From NCBI GenBank assembly GCA_963715455.1, contig OY970245.1:2480001-2544000 (forward strand): DNA of 64,000 nucleotides. The letters are read 5' to 3'. Origin of the DNA: VRUE01 sp963715455. Its GTDB lineage: Bacteria > Actinomycetota > Thermoleophilia > Solirubrobacterales > 70-9. Every line of letters starts with the position of its first letter. Positions within the stretch are counted from its first letter, which is position 1. A model generated the notes under the pieces. That model searched no databases. It worked only from the letters and a program-made list of their open reading frames with translations, and was not told the origin of the DNA. The translations under genes and the position numbers were made by a program. Below, one piece after another: positions 27,357 through 35,115 of the stretch.

Positions 27357-28258
27357 TCCATCGAGAGCGGACCACTGACGTCCGCGTTGAGGAACTGGCT
27401 GACGAAGCGGTTTTCGGAGTCGAAGAGCTCCTCCTTGGGGCCCGACTCGACGATCTTGCCGTTCCAGAGCACGGCGATGAAGTCCGAGATGCGGCGCGCC
27501 GTGTTGAGGTCGTGGCTGATTACCAGGTAGCAGCCGCCGTTCTCCTCGTGCACCTCGCGCACCAGCTCGCAGAGCAGCGCCGTGCGCACCGGGTCGAGGC
27601 CCGAGTCGGGCTCGTCGAACATGACGATCGCCGGGTCGAGGACCAGCGCCCGGGCGAAGCCGGCGCGCTTGCGCATGCCGCCGGAGAGCTCGTTGGGCAT
27701 CTTGTAGATCGCCTCGGAGAGCCCCACCTCCTTGAGCCGGCGGTTGCAGATCTCGCCGATCTCCTCCTCGCTCTTGTCGGTGTGCTGGCGCAGCGGGAAG
27801 GCGGTGTTGTCGTAGATGTTCATCGAGCCGAAGAGGGCGCCGTCCTGGAAGAGCAGACCGAACTTCTTGCGCACCTCGAAGAGCTCATCATCAGTCATGT
27901 TGGGGATCGACTCGCCGTGCACGAGCACGTCGCCGGAGTCGGGGTAGAGCAGGCCGACGATGTGCTTGATGAGGACGCTCTTGCCGGTTCCCGAGGGGCC
28001 GAGCACCATCGAGACCTGGTCCTCGGGCAGGCCGAGGTTGAGGCCGTTGAGGATGCGGGCGCGGCCGAACTGCTTGACCAGGTCGATGATCTCGATCGCA
28101 TCCTCGCCGCCGTGGTCGCGCTTGCGGCCGGTATGGAATTTGTAGGGGTCGGAATCCGCCGGGTCGACCCCGGGGATGACGAAGTCGCGGCCCATGATGG
28201 CGCCGTCGTCGCTGACGTACGGCCCGCTCTCGCTCTGACTCTGATCGTCCACTGCCAT
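27353..28258 (-). CDS. MceG/MlaF-type ABC ATPase
   Basis: 301 residues from the ATG at 28258; the longer open frame upstream is out of frame with the permease and is a shadow. Walker A GPSGTGKS, Q-loop LLFQDGALF, signature NELSGGMRKRAGFARAL, Walker B VMFDEPDSGLDP and switch His VISHDLNTARRIS match MceG/MlaF, the ATPase that drives lipid import or retrograde transport through YrbE permeases. A 55-residue N-terminal extension and a C-terminal tail are actinobacterial features. Follows two YrbE permeases. Confidence 0.92.
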   Translation of the reverse strand: MAVDDQSQSESGPYVSDDGAIMGRDFVIPGVDPADSDPYKFHTGRKRDHGGEDAIEIIDLVKQFGRARILNGLNLGLPEDQVSMVLGPSGTGKSVLIKHIVGLLYPDSGDVLVHGESIPNMTDDELFEVRKKFGLLFQDGALFGSMNIYDNTAFPLRQHTDKSEEEIGEICNRRLKEVGLSEAIYKMPNELSGGMRKRAGFARALVLDPAIVMFDEPDSGLDPVRTALLCELVREVHEENGGCYLVISHDLNTARRISDFIAVLWNGKIVESGPKEELFDSENRFVSQFLNADVSGPLSMD

Positions 28259-28266
28259 AAGCCTAT

Positions 28267-29064
28267 TCAGCCTCCTATCGGCGCCCGCGGGTTGGCTCCC
28301 CAGAAGACCAGAGTGCCAAGCATCCCGATGATGTGAACCAAGACGATGTTGAGGACCATCGACTTCGCGGTGGCGGTCCCCACGCCCACCGGCCCTCCCG
28401 AAGCCGTGTAGCCGTAGTAGCAACCAACCAAGACTATGGCCGTAGCCATGAACATGCCCTTGGTCAGGCTGAAGAGCAGGTCGGGAGGGTTCTGGAACAT
28501 CCAGAAGATCAGCAGGTAGCCGCCCGAGGAGACGTCGCCGATCTGCTCGACGACGGCCAGGTAGCTGGCGAAGTACATGATCCCGATCCCGCAGAGGTAC
28601 ATGAAGGGGAAGGCGATCCAGGCGGCGAGCAGGCGGGTCGCGCAGAGGAAGGTCACCGGCGGCACGCCCATCACCTCGAGCGCGTCGATCTCGTCGGAGA
28701 TGCGCATCGCACCGAGCTCGGCGACGATCCCGGTGCCGACCTTGGCAGCCAGCATGTAGCCGAAGGCGTAGGGCATGATCTCGCGCAGGTCGCACCAAGC
28801 GGAGAAGACGCCGGCGTAGGCCGGCGCGCCCTGGGCGCGCAGCAGGTAGGCGCCCTCAATGCCGCATTGCAAGCCGAGGATGAAGACCAGGCCCCAGATG
28901 ATCAGCGCCGAGCCGAGGATCAGGATGCCGGCCTGGCGCAGCGCCTCGCCGAAGAAGCGCAGCACACGGCCGCTGTAGACGAGGCCGGCGACGCGCGAGC
29001 CGAAGCGGGCGATCTCGCCAAACGAGTCGAGCCAGCCGCGCGGCACCTCGAGCCAAGCGTTCAT
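28267..29064 (-). CDS. YrbE/MlaE-type permease B
   Basis: 265 residues, five to six membrane helices, with the MlaE motifs LREIMPYAFGYMLAAKVGTGIVAELGAMRISDEIDALEVMGVPP (key part AELGAMRISDEIDALEVMG) and YYGYTASGGPVGVGTATAK. Start taken at ATG 29064, 13 bases after the first permease ends. Pairs with permease A to form the heterodimeric channel of an Mce/Mla lipid transporter. Confidence 0.92.
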   Translation of the reverse strand: MNAWLEVPRGWLDSFGEIARFGSRVAGLVYSGRVLRFFGEALRQAGILILGSALIIWGLVFILGLQCGIEGAYLLRAQGAPAYAGVFSAWCDLREIMPYAFGYMLAAKVGTGIVAELGAMRISDEIDALEVMGVPPVTFLCATRLLAAWIAFPFMYLCGIGIMYFASYLAVVEQIGDVSSGGYLLIFWMFQNPPDLLFSLTKGMFMATAIVLVGCYYGYTASGGPVGVGTATAKSMVLNIVLVHIIGMLGTLVFWGANPRAPIGG

Positions 29065-29077
29065 GAAGACCGCCCCA

Positions 29078-29884
29078 TCACCGGATCGTCTGAAGCTCTG
29101 GATTCGTGGCGAGCAGAGTCTGGGTGAAGGCGTAGTTGAAGGCGAAGACGCCCATGAAGGCGATGACCACCGCCTGGTTGACGGCGCGGCCGACGCCGGC
29201 GGCACCGCCGGAGGCGGTCATGCCCTTGTAGGAGCAAACGACGGCGATGATCGCGCCGAACAGCGTGCACTTGATCACCGAGCCCCAGAGGTCGGTGATC
29301 GAGGCGTTGGAGAAGAGCGTCGCGAAGAAGCCGCCGAGCGGCTGGTTGTAGAGCAGCTCGGCGGCGATGCCGCCGGAGATGCCGAAGACGAGGGCGTAGA
29401 TGTCGAGCAGGCCGGTGATCAGCATCAGCGCCAGGAAGCGCGGCACGACGAGGTTCTTGATCGGGTCGACGCCGAGCACCTGCAGGGCGTCGAGCTCCTC
29501 GCGGATCTTGCGGGCACCCAGGTCAGCAGTGATCGCCGTGCCGGCGACGCCGGCGACGACCACGGCGGTGACGAAGGGGGCGAACTCGCGAATCGAGGCG
29601 AGCACGAAGAAGCCGCCGAGTCGGTCGAGCGCGCCGAAGAGCGAAAGGAAGTTGGACGCCTGCAGGCCGGGGGCGCCAAAGCCGAAGGCCACGGTGGAGA
29701 CGAGCAGGGGGAACCAGCAGAGCTGCAGGGCGAAGAGGAACTGGCCGATGAACTCCTCTCCATACGGGTAGGGCGGCTTGACCGCGGAGACGAGCGTGCG
29801 CGCAGTGAGGATCATCATGTCCCCGACCTGTTCGAACAACGACTTAGCGGGCAGGAATGCCCTGTTGACCGCGGATCCGACCAA
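29078..29884 (-). CDS. YrbE/MlaE-type permease A
   Basis: 268 residues, about six membrane helices, with ADLGARKIREELDALQVLGVDPIKNLVVPR and SYKGMTASGGAAGVGRAVNQAVV (only the short cores LGARKIREELDALQVLG and KGMTASGGAAGVG are quoted as motif). First gene of the minus-strand operon YrbE-YrbE-MceG-thioredoxin fold-B3/B4. No Mce substrate-binding genes accompany it in the window. Confidence 0.92.
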   Translation of the reverse strand: MVGSAVNRAFLPAKSLFEQVGDMMILTARTLVSAVKPPYPYGEEFIGQFLFALQLCWFPLLVSTVAFGFGAPGLQASNFLSLFGALDRLGGFFVLASIREFAPFVTAVVVAGVAGTAITADLGARKIREELDALQVLGVDPIKNLVVPRFLALMLITGLLDIYALVFGISGGIAAELLYNQPLGGFFATLFSNASITDLWGSVIKCTLFGAIIAVVCSYKGMTASGGAAGVGRAVNQAVVIAFMGVFAFNYAFTQTLLATNPELQTIR

Positions 29885-29990
29885 TCGTCCTCCTCCTCAA
29901 GCGAGTTTATGCGATGCGTCTGCAGGCACTGTTGAGTTGGCGCTAACCCGCCTCAGAACAGCCGAAACCCCGTGGTATGTTGCGGCCGCT

Positions 29991-30671
29991 TTGGGGGGGC
30001 ACGGCAAACAGGCTTCGCGTCTCCGCTCGCGGACTGCAATCGCGGGCGTGCTCGCAGCCGTCATCAGCATCTCACTGGCAGCTTGTGGTAGCGGCGATTC
30101 CTCCTCCGACGCTAACGAGCCTGCTGGCACCTACCCGCTCAAAGTAGTCAGCGCCAAGTTCCCCACCGAGCAGAAGCTGGGCGAAACGACGCTGATGGAG
30201 CTGGGCATCCGCAACACGGGCGAGAAGACGATTCCGGCGCTGACCGTCAACGTCTCGGTCGGCGGCAAGGAGGGACGCGGCTCGACCCTGCCCTTCGCGA
30301 TCCGCGACCCACAGCCCGAACTCGCCCAGCCCGATCGGCCGATCTGGGTGCTCGCCGAGCACTATCCGAAATTCGCCGGCTCCTCGAAACCAGGCGGCGC
30401 CGCAACCTCCAATCAGAAGACCTATGACTTCGGCAAGCTGGAGGCCGGCAAGACCGTCGACCTGGTCTGGAAGCTGAGCGCCGTACGTAGCGGCCAGCAC
30501 ATCCTCACCTACTCGATCGACGCGGGGCTGAGCGGCGCAGCCAAGGCAGAGACGGATGGTGGCGTCGAGCCGGGCGGCTCTTTCACGGTGCAGATCAGCT
30601 CGGCGCCGCTTGACAAGGAAGTCACCGACAGCGGCGAAGTCGTCGAAAAGTCGGATCGAACGGGTAAGTAG
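29991..30671 (+). CDS. Secreted lipoprotein, function unknown
   Basis: About 226 residues from a possible TTG at 29991. Lipobox SISLAAC (Cys about residue 32), then a Ser/Asp linker and a beta-rich domain (MELGIRNTGEKTIPALTVNVSVGG) resembling a DUF11/NEAT-like Ig fold. The start is uncertain: no ATG or GTG lies close to the signal peptide in frame, and the much longer frame to 29778 overlaps the divergent permease. 7 bases before the sugar dehydrogenase, so one operon. Confidence 0.7.
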   Translation: MGGHGKQASRLRSRTAIAGVLAAVISISLAACGSGDSSSDANEPAGTYPLKVVSAKFPTEQKLGETTLMELGIRNTGEKTIPALTVNVSVGGKEGRGSTLPFAIRDPQPELAQPDRPIWVLAEHYPKFAGSSKPGGAATSNQKTYDFGKLEAGKTVDLVWKLSAVRSGQHILTYSIDAGLSGAAKAETDGGVEPGGSFTVQISSAPLDKEVTDSGEVVEKSDRTGK

Positions 30672-30678
30672 TCCCGCG

Positions 30679-31854
30679 ATGGGACGCTGGGCTGCCCTCG
30701 CCACCGCACTGCTCGCCCTCCTGCTGCCGGCCTGCGGCTCGGCCAATGAGCCAGGGACCGGGGACGTCGCTGAGCGTCGGACGGGTGGCGTCGCGCTGAA
30801 GCGGATCGGCAGCTTTGACGAACCGACCTACGTGACCGGGGCGCCCGGCTACCCACAACTGCTCTTCATCACCGAGCAAGACGGGCAGGTCGTCGTCCTA
30901 CGCAATGGCCGTCCCGCCGGACCCTTTCTCGACATCGGCAGTCTGGTGCAAGCAGGTGGCGAGGAGGGTCTGCTCTCGATCGCCTTCCCGCCCGACTACC
31001 GGCAGAGCCGTCGCTTCTACGTCTATTACACAGACAACGCGGGCGATATCCGCGTCGACGAGTTCCGCCGGCGCAGCGCGACGCGTGCGGCGCGCGGCTC
31101 GCGGCGCCCTGTGATTCGCGTCCCCCATCCGGTCAACTCAAATCACAACGGCGGTCAGCTGCAGTTCCTCGACGATCTACTCTTCCTGGGGACGGGCGAC
31201 GGTGGCGCCGGCGGCGACCCACCCAACAACGCCCAGAGCAAGGAAAGCCTGCTGGGCAAGCTGCTGCGCATCGACCCCCGCGCGAGCGATGGTCAGCCCT
31301 ACACGGTGCCGGGCGACAATCCCTTCGTCGGCCGGCCGGGGCGCGATGAGATCTACAGCTACGGCCTGCGCAACCCGTATCGTTTCTCCTTCGACAGGGG
31401 GGGCGACGGCCAGCCGCGCATCGCGATCGGCGACGTCGGCCAGGATCGCTTCGAGGAGCTCGACTACACGACCGTGGGAGAGGCCAACGGCGCCAACTTC
31501 GGCTGGGACGCCTTCGAGGGCAAATCGCGCTACACCGAAGATGAAAGCGGCACGCCCAACCCGGGCGGCACGACGAAACCGATCATGGTCTACGGCCGAG
31601 GCGGCGGCAACTGCACGATCATCGGCGGCTACGTGGTGCGCGACCCCCGCCTGCCGGCGCTGCGCGGCCGCTACGTCTACACCGACTTCTGCGCCGGCAA
31701 GCTGCGCAGCCTCGTCCCCGACGGGCACCGCGCCAGCGGCGACCGACCCCTCGGCCTCGAGGTTTCTTTTCCCACCAGCTTCGGCGAAGACACCCGCGGG
31801 CGCCTCTACGTTGCCTCGCAGGAAGGGCCGGTCTACAGGCTCGTGCCTCGCTAG
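30679..31854 (+). CDS. PQQ-dependent sugar dehydrogenase-like lipoprotein (GDH-B family)
   Basis: 391 residues. Lipobox LALLLPAC, then a six-bladed beta-propeller of the glucose/sorbosone dehydrogenase family: GYPQLLFITEQDGQVVVLRNG, EEGLLSIAFPPDY, HNGGQLQFL, GTGDGGAGGDPPNNAQ, YSYGLRNPYRFSFD and GNCTIIGGYVVRDP are typical. Relatives are PQQ-dependent dehydrogenases or Hedgehog-interacting-like proteins; the catalytic His of the family is probably in SNHNGG. Anchored outside the membrane. Confidence 0.85.
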   Translation: MGRWAALATALLALLLPACGSANEPGTGDVAERRTGGVALKRIGSFDEPTYVTGAPGYPQLLFITEQDGQVVVLRNGRPAGPFLDIGSLVQAGGEEGLLSIAFPPDYRQSRRFYVYYTDNAGDIRVDEFRRRSATRAARGSRRPVIRVPHPVNSNHNGGQLQFLDDLLFLGTGDGGAGGDPPNNAQSKESLLGKLLRIDPRASDGQPYTVPGDNPFVGRPGRDEIYSYGLRNPYRFSFDRGGDGQPRIAIGDVGQDRFEELDYTTVGEANGANFGWDAFEGKSRYTEDESGTPNPGGTTKPIMVYGRGGGNCTIIGGYVVRDPRLPALRGRYVYTDFCAGKLRSLVPDGHRASGDRPLGLEVSFPTSFGEDTRGRLYVASQEGPVYRLVPR

Positions 31855-31878
31855 CCGGGAGGACTCCACTCCCGCTCT

Positions 31879-31905
31879 GTTGACATACACACTTCTTTTG
31901 TCAAC
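31879..31905 (+). promoter_or_regulatory. Inverted repeat upstream of the 32003 secreted gene
   Basis: GTTGAC, 15 bases, GTCAAC; the left arm contains a perfect -35-like TTGACA. No convincing -10 at 17 bases. About 100 bases before the start codon; operator or promoter element. Confidence 0.4.
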
Positions 31906-32002
31906 CAATCGCATTCTCCTGAGCGGATACGCCAATATGCGGAATTGAAGCGTTCTTAAACGACGCTTCGGCGTACTCATACAAAACATTAGGGAGAGAG
32001 AA

Positions 32003-32839
32003 ATGCGATCAAGGCATCTTGGGCTGCTGATGGCAGTCGTAGGGGCTAGTCTCGCTGCGCTCGCGCTATTGGCGCCAGTGGCCTCGGCAGACACGATTCG
32101 AAAAGGCTACGAGCGGTTCGCCGGTTGTCCGGGCCCAGAAGAAAACGAACACGTGATCCTGTGTCAACGCGTCGTCGTCGACGGCGGTCATTTCCAGATG
32201 GGCAGCAAGGACGTGCCGATCACGAACCCGATCACGCTCACCGGAGGCGTCGAACCGGCAGGTGGCGAATTCGCCAACATCGTGGCGAACAGCAAAGGCG
32301 GCATGACCCACGTCAAACAGCAGGTGCCCGGTGGGATCATCGGCCTGACCGGCCTCGACTGGCTGATCAACTTCCTCAATCTCGAGGGCCTGAAGCTCTA
32401 TGCGGTAACCGAGATTGCCGGGCAGCCGAAAGCCTTCGGTGGCATCGAAGAAGTCGACCTGCCGATCCGGGTGCATCTGATCAACCCAATTCTCGGCAAC
32501 AATTGCTACGTCGGCTCCTTCACGGACCCGATCAACCTGCGCCTGACGATCAACACGACGAGCCCCCCGGCGCCGAACAAACCGATCTCCGGCACGGCGC
32601 CAACGGAAGTCGAAGCGGACCTGCCGTTCGTGTTCAAAGCGATCAACGGGGTCTACGTCGACAACTCGTTCGACGCTCCCGGCGCGAACGGTTGCACGCT
32701 GACGCTCTTCGGGTTCATCCCGATCAGCATCAACGGCCTGGTCAACTCGCAGTCGGGCCTGCCCGCTGCGGCTGGCACCAACGAGACGAAACAGAATTTC
32801 GACGTTGAACTCGCACCTCAGGCAGTCGTCTACGAATAG
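32003..32839 (+). CDS. Secreted protein of unknown function
   Basis: 278 residues. Signal peptide MRSRHLGLLMAVVGASLAALALLAP.ASA, then a mature region with few Cys (paired C-x-G-P and LC-QR) and many Gly/Pro/Asn turns, looking like a beta-sandwich. GGAGAG Shine-Dalgarno. Unlike the four TTA-rich proteins it uses CTG/CTC codons (I saw no in-frame TTA), so it is a separate family although also exported. Ends before a strong terminator. Confidence 0.75.
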   Translation: MRSRHLGLLMAVVGASLAALALLAPVASADTIRKGYERFAGCPGPEENEHVILCQRVVVDGGHFQMGSKDVPITNPITLTGGVEPAGGEFANIVANSKGGMTHVKQQVPGGIIGLTGLDWLINFLNLEGLKLYAVTEIAGQPKAFGGIEEVDLPIRVHLINPILGNNCYVGSFTDPINLRLTINTTSPPAPNKPISGTAPTEVEADLPFVFKAINGVYVDNSFDAPGANGCTLTLFGFIPISINGLVNSQSGLPAAAGTNETKQNFDVELAPQAVVYE

Positions 32840-32860
32840 ACGACTCGGCAGTTGCCTCAC

Positions 32861-32895
32861 AAAGGCGCACGGTGGTTCTCCACCGTGCGCCTTTT
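32861..32895. terminator. Strong terminator after the 32003 secreted gene
   Basis: Perfect 15-bp stem (AAAGGCGCACGGTGG / CCACCGTGCGCCTTT) with a TTCT loop, followed by T. A-tract on the left side means it could act in both directions. Confidence 0.9.
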
Positions 32896-32906
32896 CATAG
32901 GTACAG

Positions 32907-32922
32907 TTGGCTGACCAGCCAA
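32907..32922. promoter_or_regulatory. TetR-type operator, site 2
   Basis: TTGGCTGACCAGCCAA, perfect 7-base arms around AC. Differs from sites 1 and 3 by symmetric A-to-G and T-to-C changes only. Lies 20-35 bases before the aldehyde dehydrogenase ATG, where bound repressor would block transcription or elongation. Confidence 0.65.
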
Positions 32923-32942
32923 GGTCGAGGAAAGGACTCCTG

Positions 32943-34517
32943 ATGGAGAGCGGGACGGCGGAGCGAAACCCAGCGCGCACAGGCGGGGACAACGGAGCGA
33001 GGGCGGCCGGTGACGATCGGCTAGAGGTCTACAACCCGGCGACCAGTGAGCTGATTGCCAACGTGCCGATCGACTCGCCCGATTCGGTCGCCGAGACGGT
33101 CGCCCGCGTGCGCGCCAACCAGGCCGAGTGGGAGGCAATCGGCATCGAGGGGCGCTATCGGTGGCTGGCGCAGCTGCGCGATTGGCTGCTCGACAACTCT
33201 GAGCGCGTGCTCGACACGATGCTGCGCGAGACCGGCAAGGTCCGCCCCGACGCCGCCAACGAGCCGGTCTACCTGGCCGACCTGATCAATTTCTATGGGA
33301 CGAAGGCCGAGCAGTTCATCGGCGAGGAGGCGGTCCGCCCGCACACGCCGCTGCTGGCGGCCAAGAAGCTGCGCGTTCAGTACCGGCCCCACCCGGTGGT
33401 CGGCATCATCAGCCCCTGGAACTTCCCCCTGATCCTCGCCCTGGGCGATGCGATTCCGGCGATGCAGGCCGGCGCCGCAGTCGTGATCAAGCCCTCTGAG
33501 TTCACCCCGCTGGGCCTGGCCGAGGTCGTCAAAGCCTGGAAGGAGGAGATCGGCGGACCCGACGTGCTCGACTGCGTTCAGGGCATCGGTGAGACGGGTG
33601 GCGCTCTGGTCGACGCCGTCGACTTCGTGCAGTTCACCGGATCCGACCGCACCGGCCGCAAGGTGATGGCCCGTGCGGCCAAGACCCTGACGCCGGTCAG
33701 CCTCGAGCTGGGCGGTAAGGACCCGATGATCGTGCTGGCCGACGCCGATATCGATCGCGCCGCCAACGCCGCGGCGTGGGGCGGAATGATGAACGCGGGT
33801 CAGATCTGCATGTCGGTGGAGCGCATCTACGTGGAGGAGCCGGCCTACGACGAGTTCGTCGCCAAGCTCACCGGCGAGGTCGGCAGGTTGCGCCAGGGCC
33901 CCGATGCGAAGGGCCACGGCATGGAGGTTGGGGCAATGACCTCCCCCAATCAGATCGGCATCGTCGAAGACCAGGTCGAGGACGCCCTGACCAGCGGCGC
34001 CCGGGCGCTGACAGGGGGTAAGCGAGCGGCAAGCGCCGGTGACTACTTCGAGCCGACCGTGCTGGTCGACGTCGACCACTCGATGAAGGTGATGCGCGAC
34101 GAGACCTTCGGGCCCGTGGTGGGAGTGATGAAGGTGCGCGACGCTGAGGAGGCGCTGCGCCTGGCCAACGACAGTCGCTACGGGCTCTCCGGCTCGGTCT
34201 TCGGTGAGAAGGATCGGGCCGAGCGGGTCGCGCGCCGGGTCGAGTGCGGTGCCGTCAACGTCAACGACGTACTGGTCAACTACCTGGCCACCGACGTGCC
34301 GATGGGCGGCTGGAAGGAGTCGGGGATCGGCTACCGCCACGGAGAGCCTGGCATCAAGAAGTACTGCCGCACAGAGTCGGTCGTGATCACCCGCTTCGGC
34401 GGCAAGCGTGAGCCCACCTGGTACCCCTACACGCGCGCTCGCCGCAGCCTGGTGGGGCGCATCGCCAGGGCGTTCAATGCCCGCGATCTGAAGCGCCGTC
34501 TCGGCCTGCACGGGTAG
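32943..34517 (+). CDS. Aldehyde dehydrogenase (succinate-semialdehyde dehydrogenase GabD2-like)
   Basis: 524 residues. NAD(P)-dependent oxidation of an aldehyde to the acid. Motifs: IISPWNFPLILALGDAIPA, VIKPSEFTP, FTGSDRTGRKV, the general base Glu in LELGGKDP, and the catalytic Cys in NAGQICMSVERIYV. ATG 32943 has an AAAGGA ribosome-binding site; the upstream 32907 start would fall inside the operator. Long N- and C-terminal extensions are typical of actinobacterial GabD2-like enzymes. Likely controlled by the TetR whose operator precedes it. Confidence 0.9.
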   Translation: MESGTAERNPARTGGDNGARAAGDDRLEVYNPATSELIANVPIDSPDSVAETVARVRANQAEWEAIGIEGRYRWLAQLRDWLLDNSERVLDTMLRETGKVRPDAANEPVYLADLINFYGTKAEQFIGEEAVRPHTPLLAAKKLRVQYRPHPVVGIISPWNFPLILALGDAIPAMQAGAAVVIKPSEFTPLGLAEVVKAWKEEIGGPDVLDCVQGIGETGGALVDAVDFVQFTGSDRTGRKVMARAAKTLTPVSLELGGKDPMIVLADADIDRAANAAAWGGMMNAGQICMSVERIYVEEPAYDEFVAKLTGEVGRLRQGPDAKGHGMEVGAMTSPNQIGIVEDQVEDALTSGARALTGGKRAASAGDYFEPTVLVDVDHSMKVMRDETFGPVVGVMKVRDAEEALRLANDSRYGLSGSVFGEKDRAERVARRVECGAVNVNDVLVNYLATDVPMGGWKESGIGYRHGEPGIKKYCRTESVVITRFGGKREPTWYPYTRARRSLVGRIARAFNARDLKRRLGLHG

Positions 34518-34569
34518 CCCTGCGCCCACCTGGGCCCCGCTTGCCGAGCGTCTGCTATGTTGCAGCCGA

Positions 34570-35082
34570 ATGGGTCAGTACTTTCTGAGTATAAAGTCGT
34601 TTCTGGTGCTTGCCCTGGTGGCTGCGCTGCTTGCCGCCGGCTGCGGGGACGAGGCCAGCTCGAACGGCGGCGACAGCGGTGAGATCACAGTCGAGACCAG
34701 CACTCTCTCGAAGCAGGAGTTCATCAAGAGCGCCGACGCGATCTGCACGAAAGCGACTCAGGAGGTCCAAAGCATCGGCGAAAAATATGCCCGTGAACGG
34801 TCGACCGCCCCAAACGAAGCCGAACTGAAATCCCAGGTATCAGACTTCATCCTGACTGGCCTGGTCCCGACCTTCGAAGAGCAGATCGACGAACTCAGCG
34901 CGCTGGGCGCCCCGAGTGGCGACGAGCAGCAGATCAAAGCGATGCTCAAGGCGCAGCAGAAGGGCCTGGAAGACGCGAAGAAAGACCCGACGGTGTTCTT
35001 CCGCGCACCGAACAAATCACTTGCAAAGGCCGCCGAACTGGGCGAAGCGTACGGCTTCGCCCAGTGTGGCCGTCTCAACTGA
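34570..35082 (+). CDS. Small lipoprotein
   Basis: 170 residues. Lipobox ALLAAGC (Cys about residue 25), a Ser/Gly linker, then a helical domain with one Cys pair (ADAICTKAT and FAQCGRLN) that probably forms a disulfide. Such small helical lipoproteins recur in Solirubrobacterales; function unknown. Ends 33 bases before metH with a small GCGCGT/ACGCGC hairpin between. Confidence 0.75.
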   Translation: MGQYFLSIKSFLVLALVAALLAAGCGDEASSNGGDSGEITVETSTLSKQEFIKSADAICTKATQEVQSIGEKYARERSTAPNEAELKSQVSDFILTGLVPTFEEQIDELSALGAPSGDEQQIKAMLKAQQKGLEDAKKDPTVFFRAPNKSLAKAAELGEAYGFAQCGRLN

Positions 35083-35115
35083 CGCGCGTGGAAACGCGCT
35101 CGGTAGCCTCTTTGG

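Noticed and set aside
28267..29205. 312-codon reading of permease B starting at 29205
   Set aside because: The extra N-terminal residues overlap permease A out of frame; the ATG at 29064 fits the family.
33021..34529. 502-codon minus-strand open frame
   Set aside because: Antisense of the aldehyde dehydrogenase with no homology-like features.
35083..35115. Possible cobalamin or SAM riboswitch before metH
   Set aside because: Only 33 bases are available and they hold a small hairpin.
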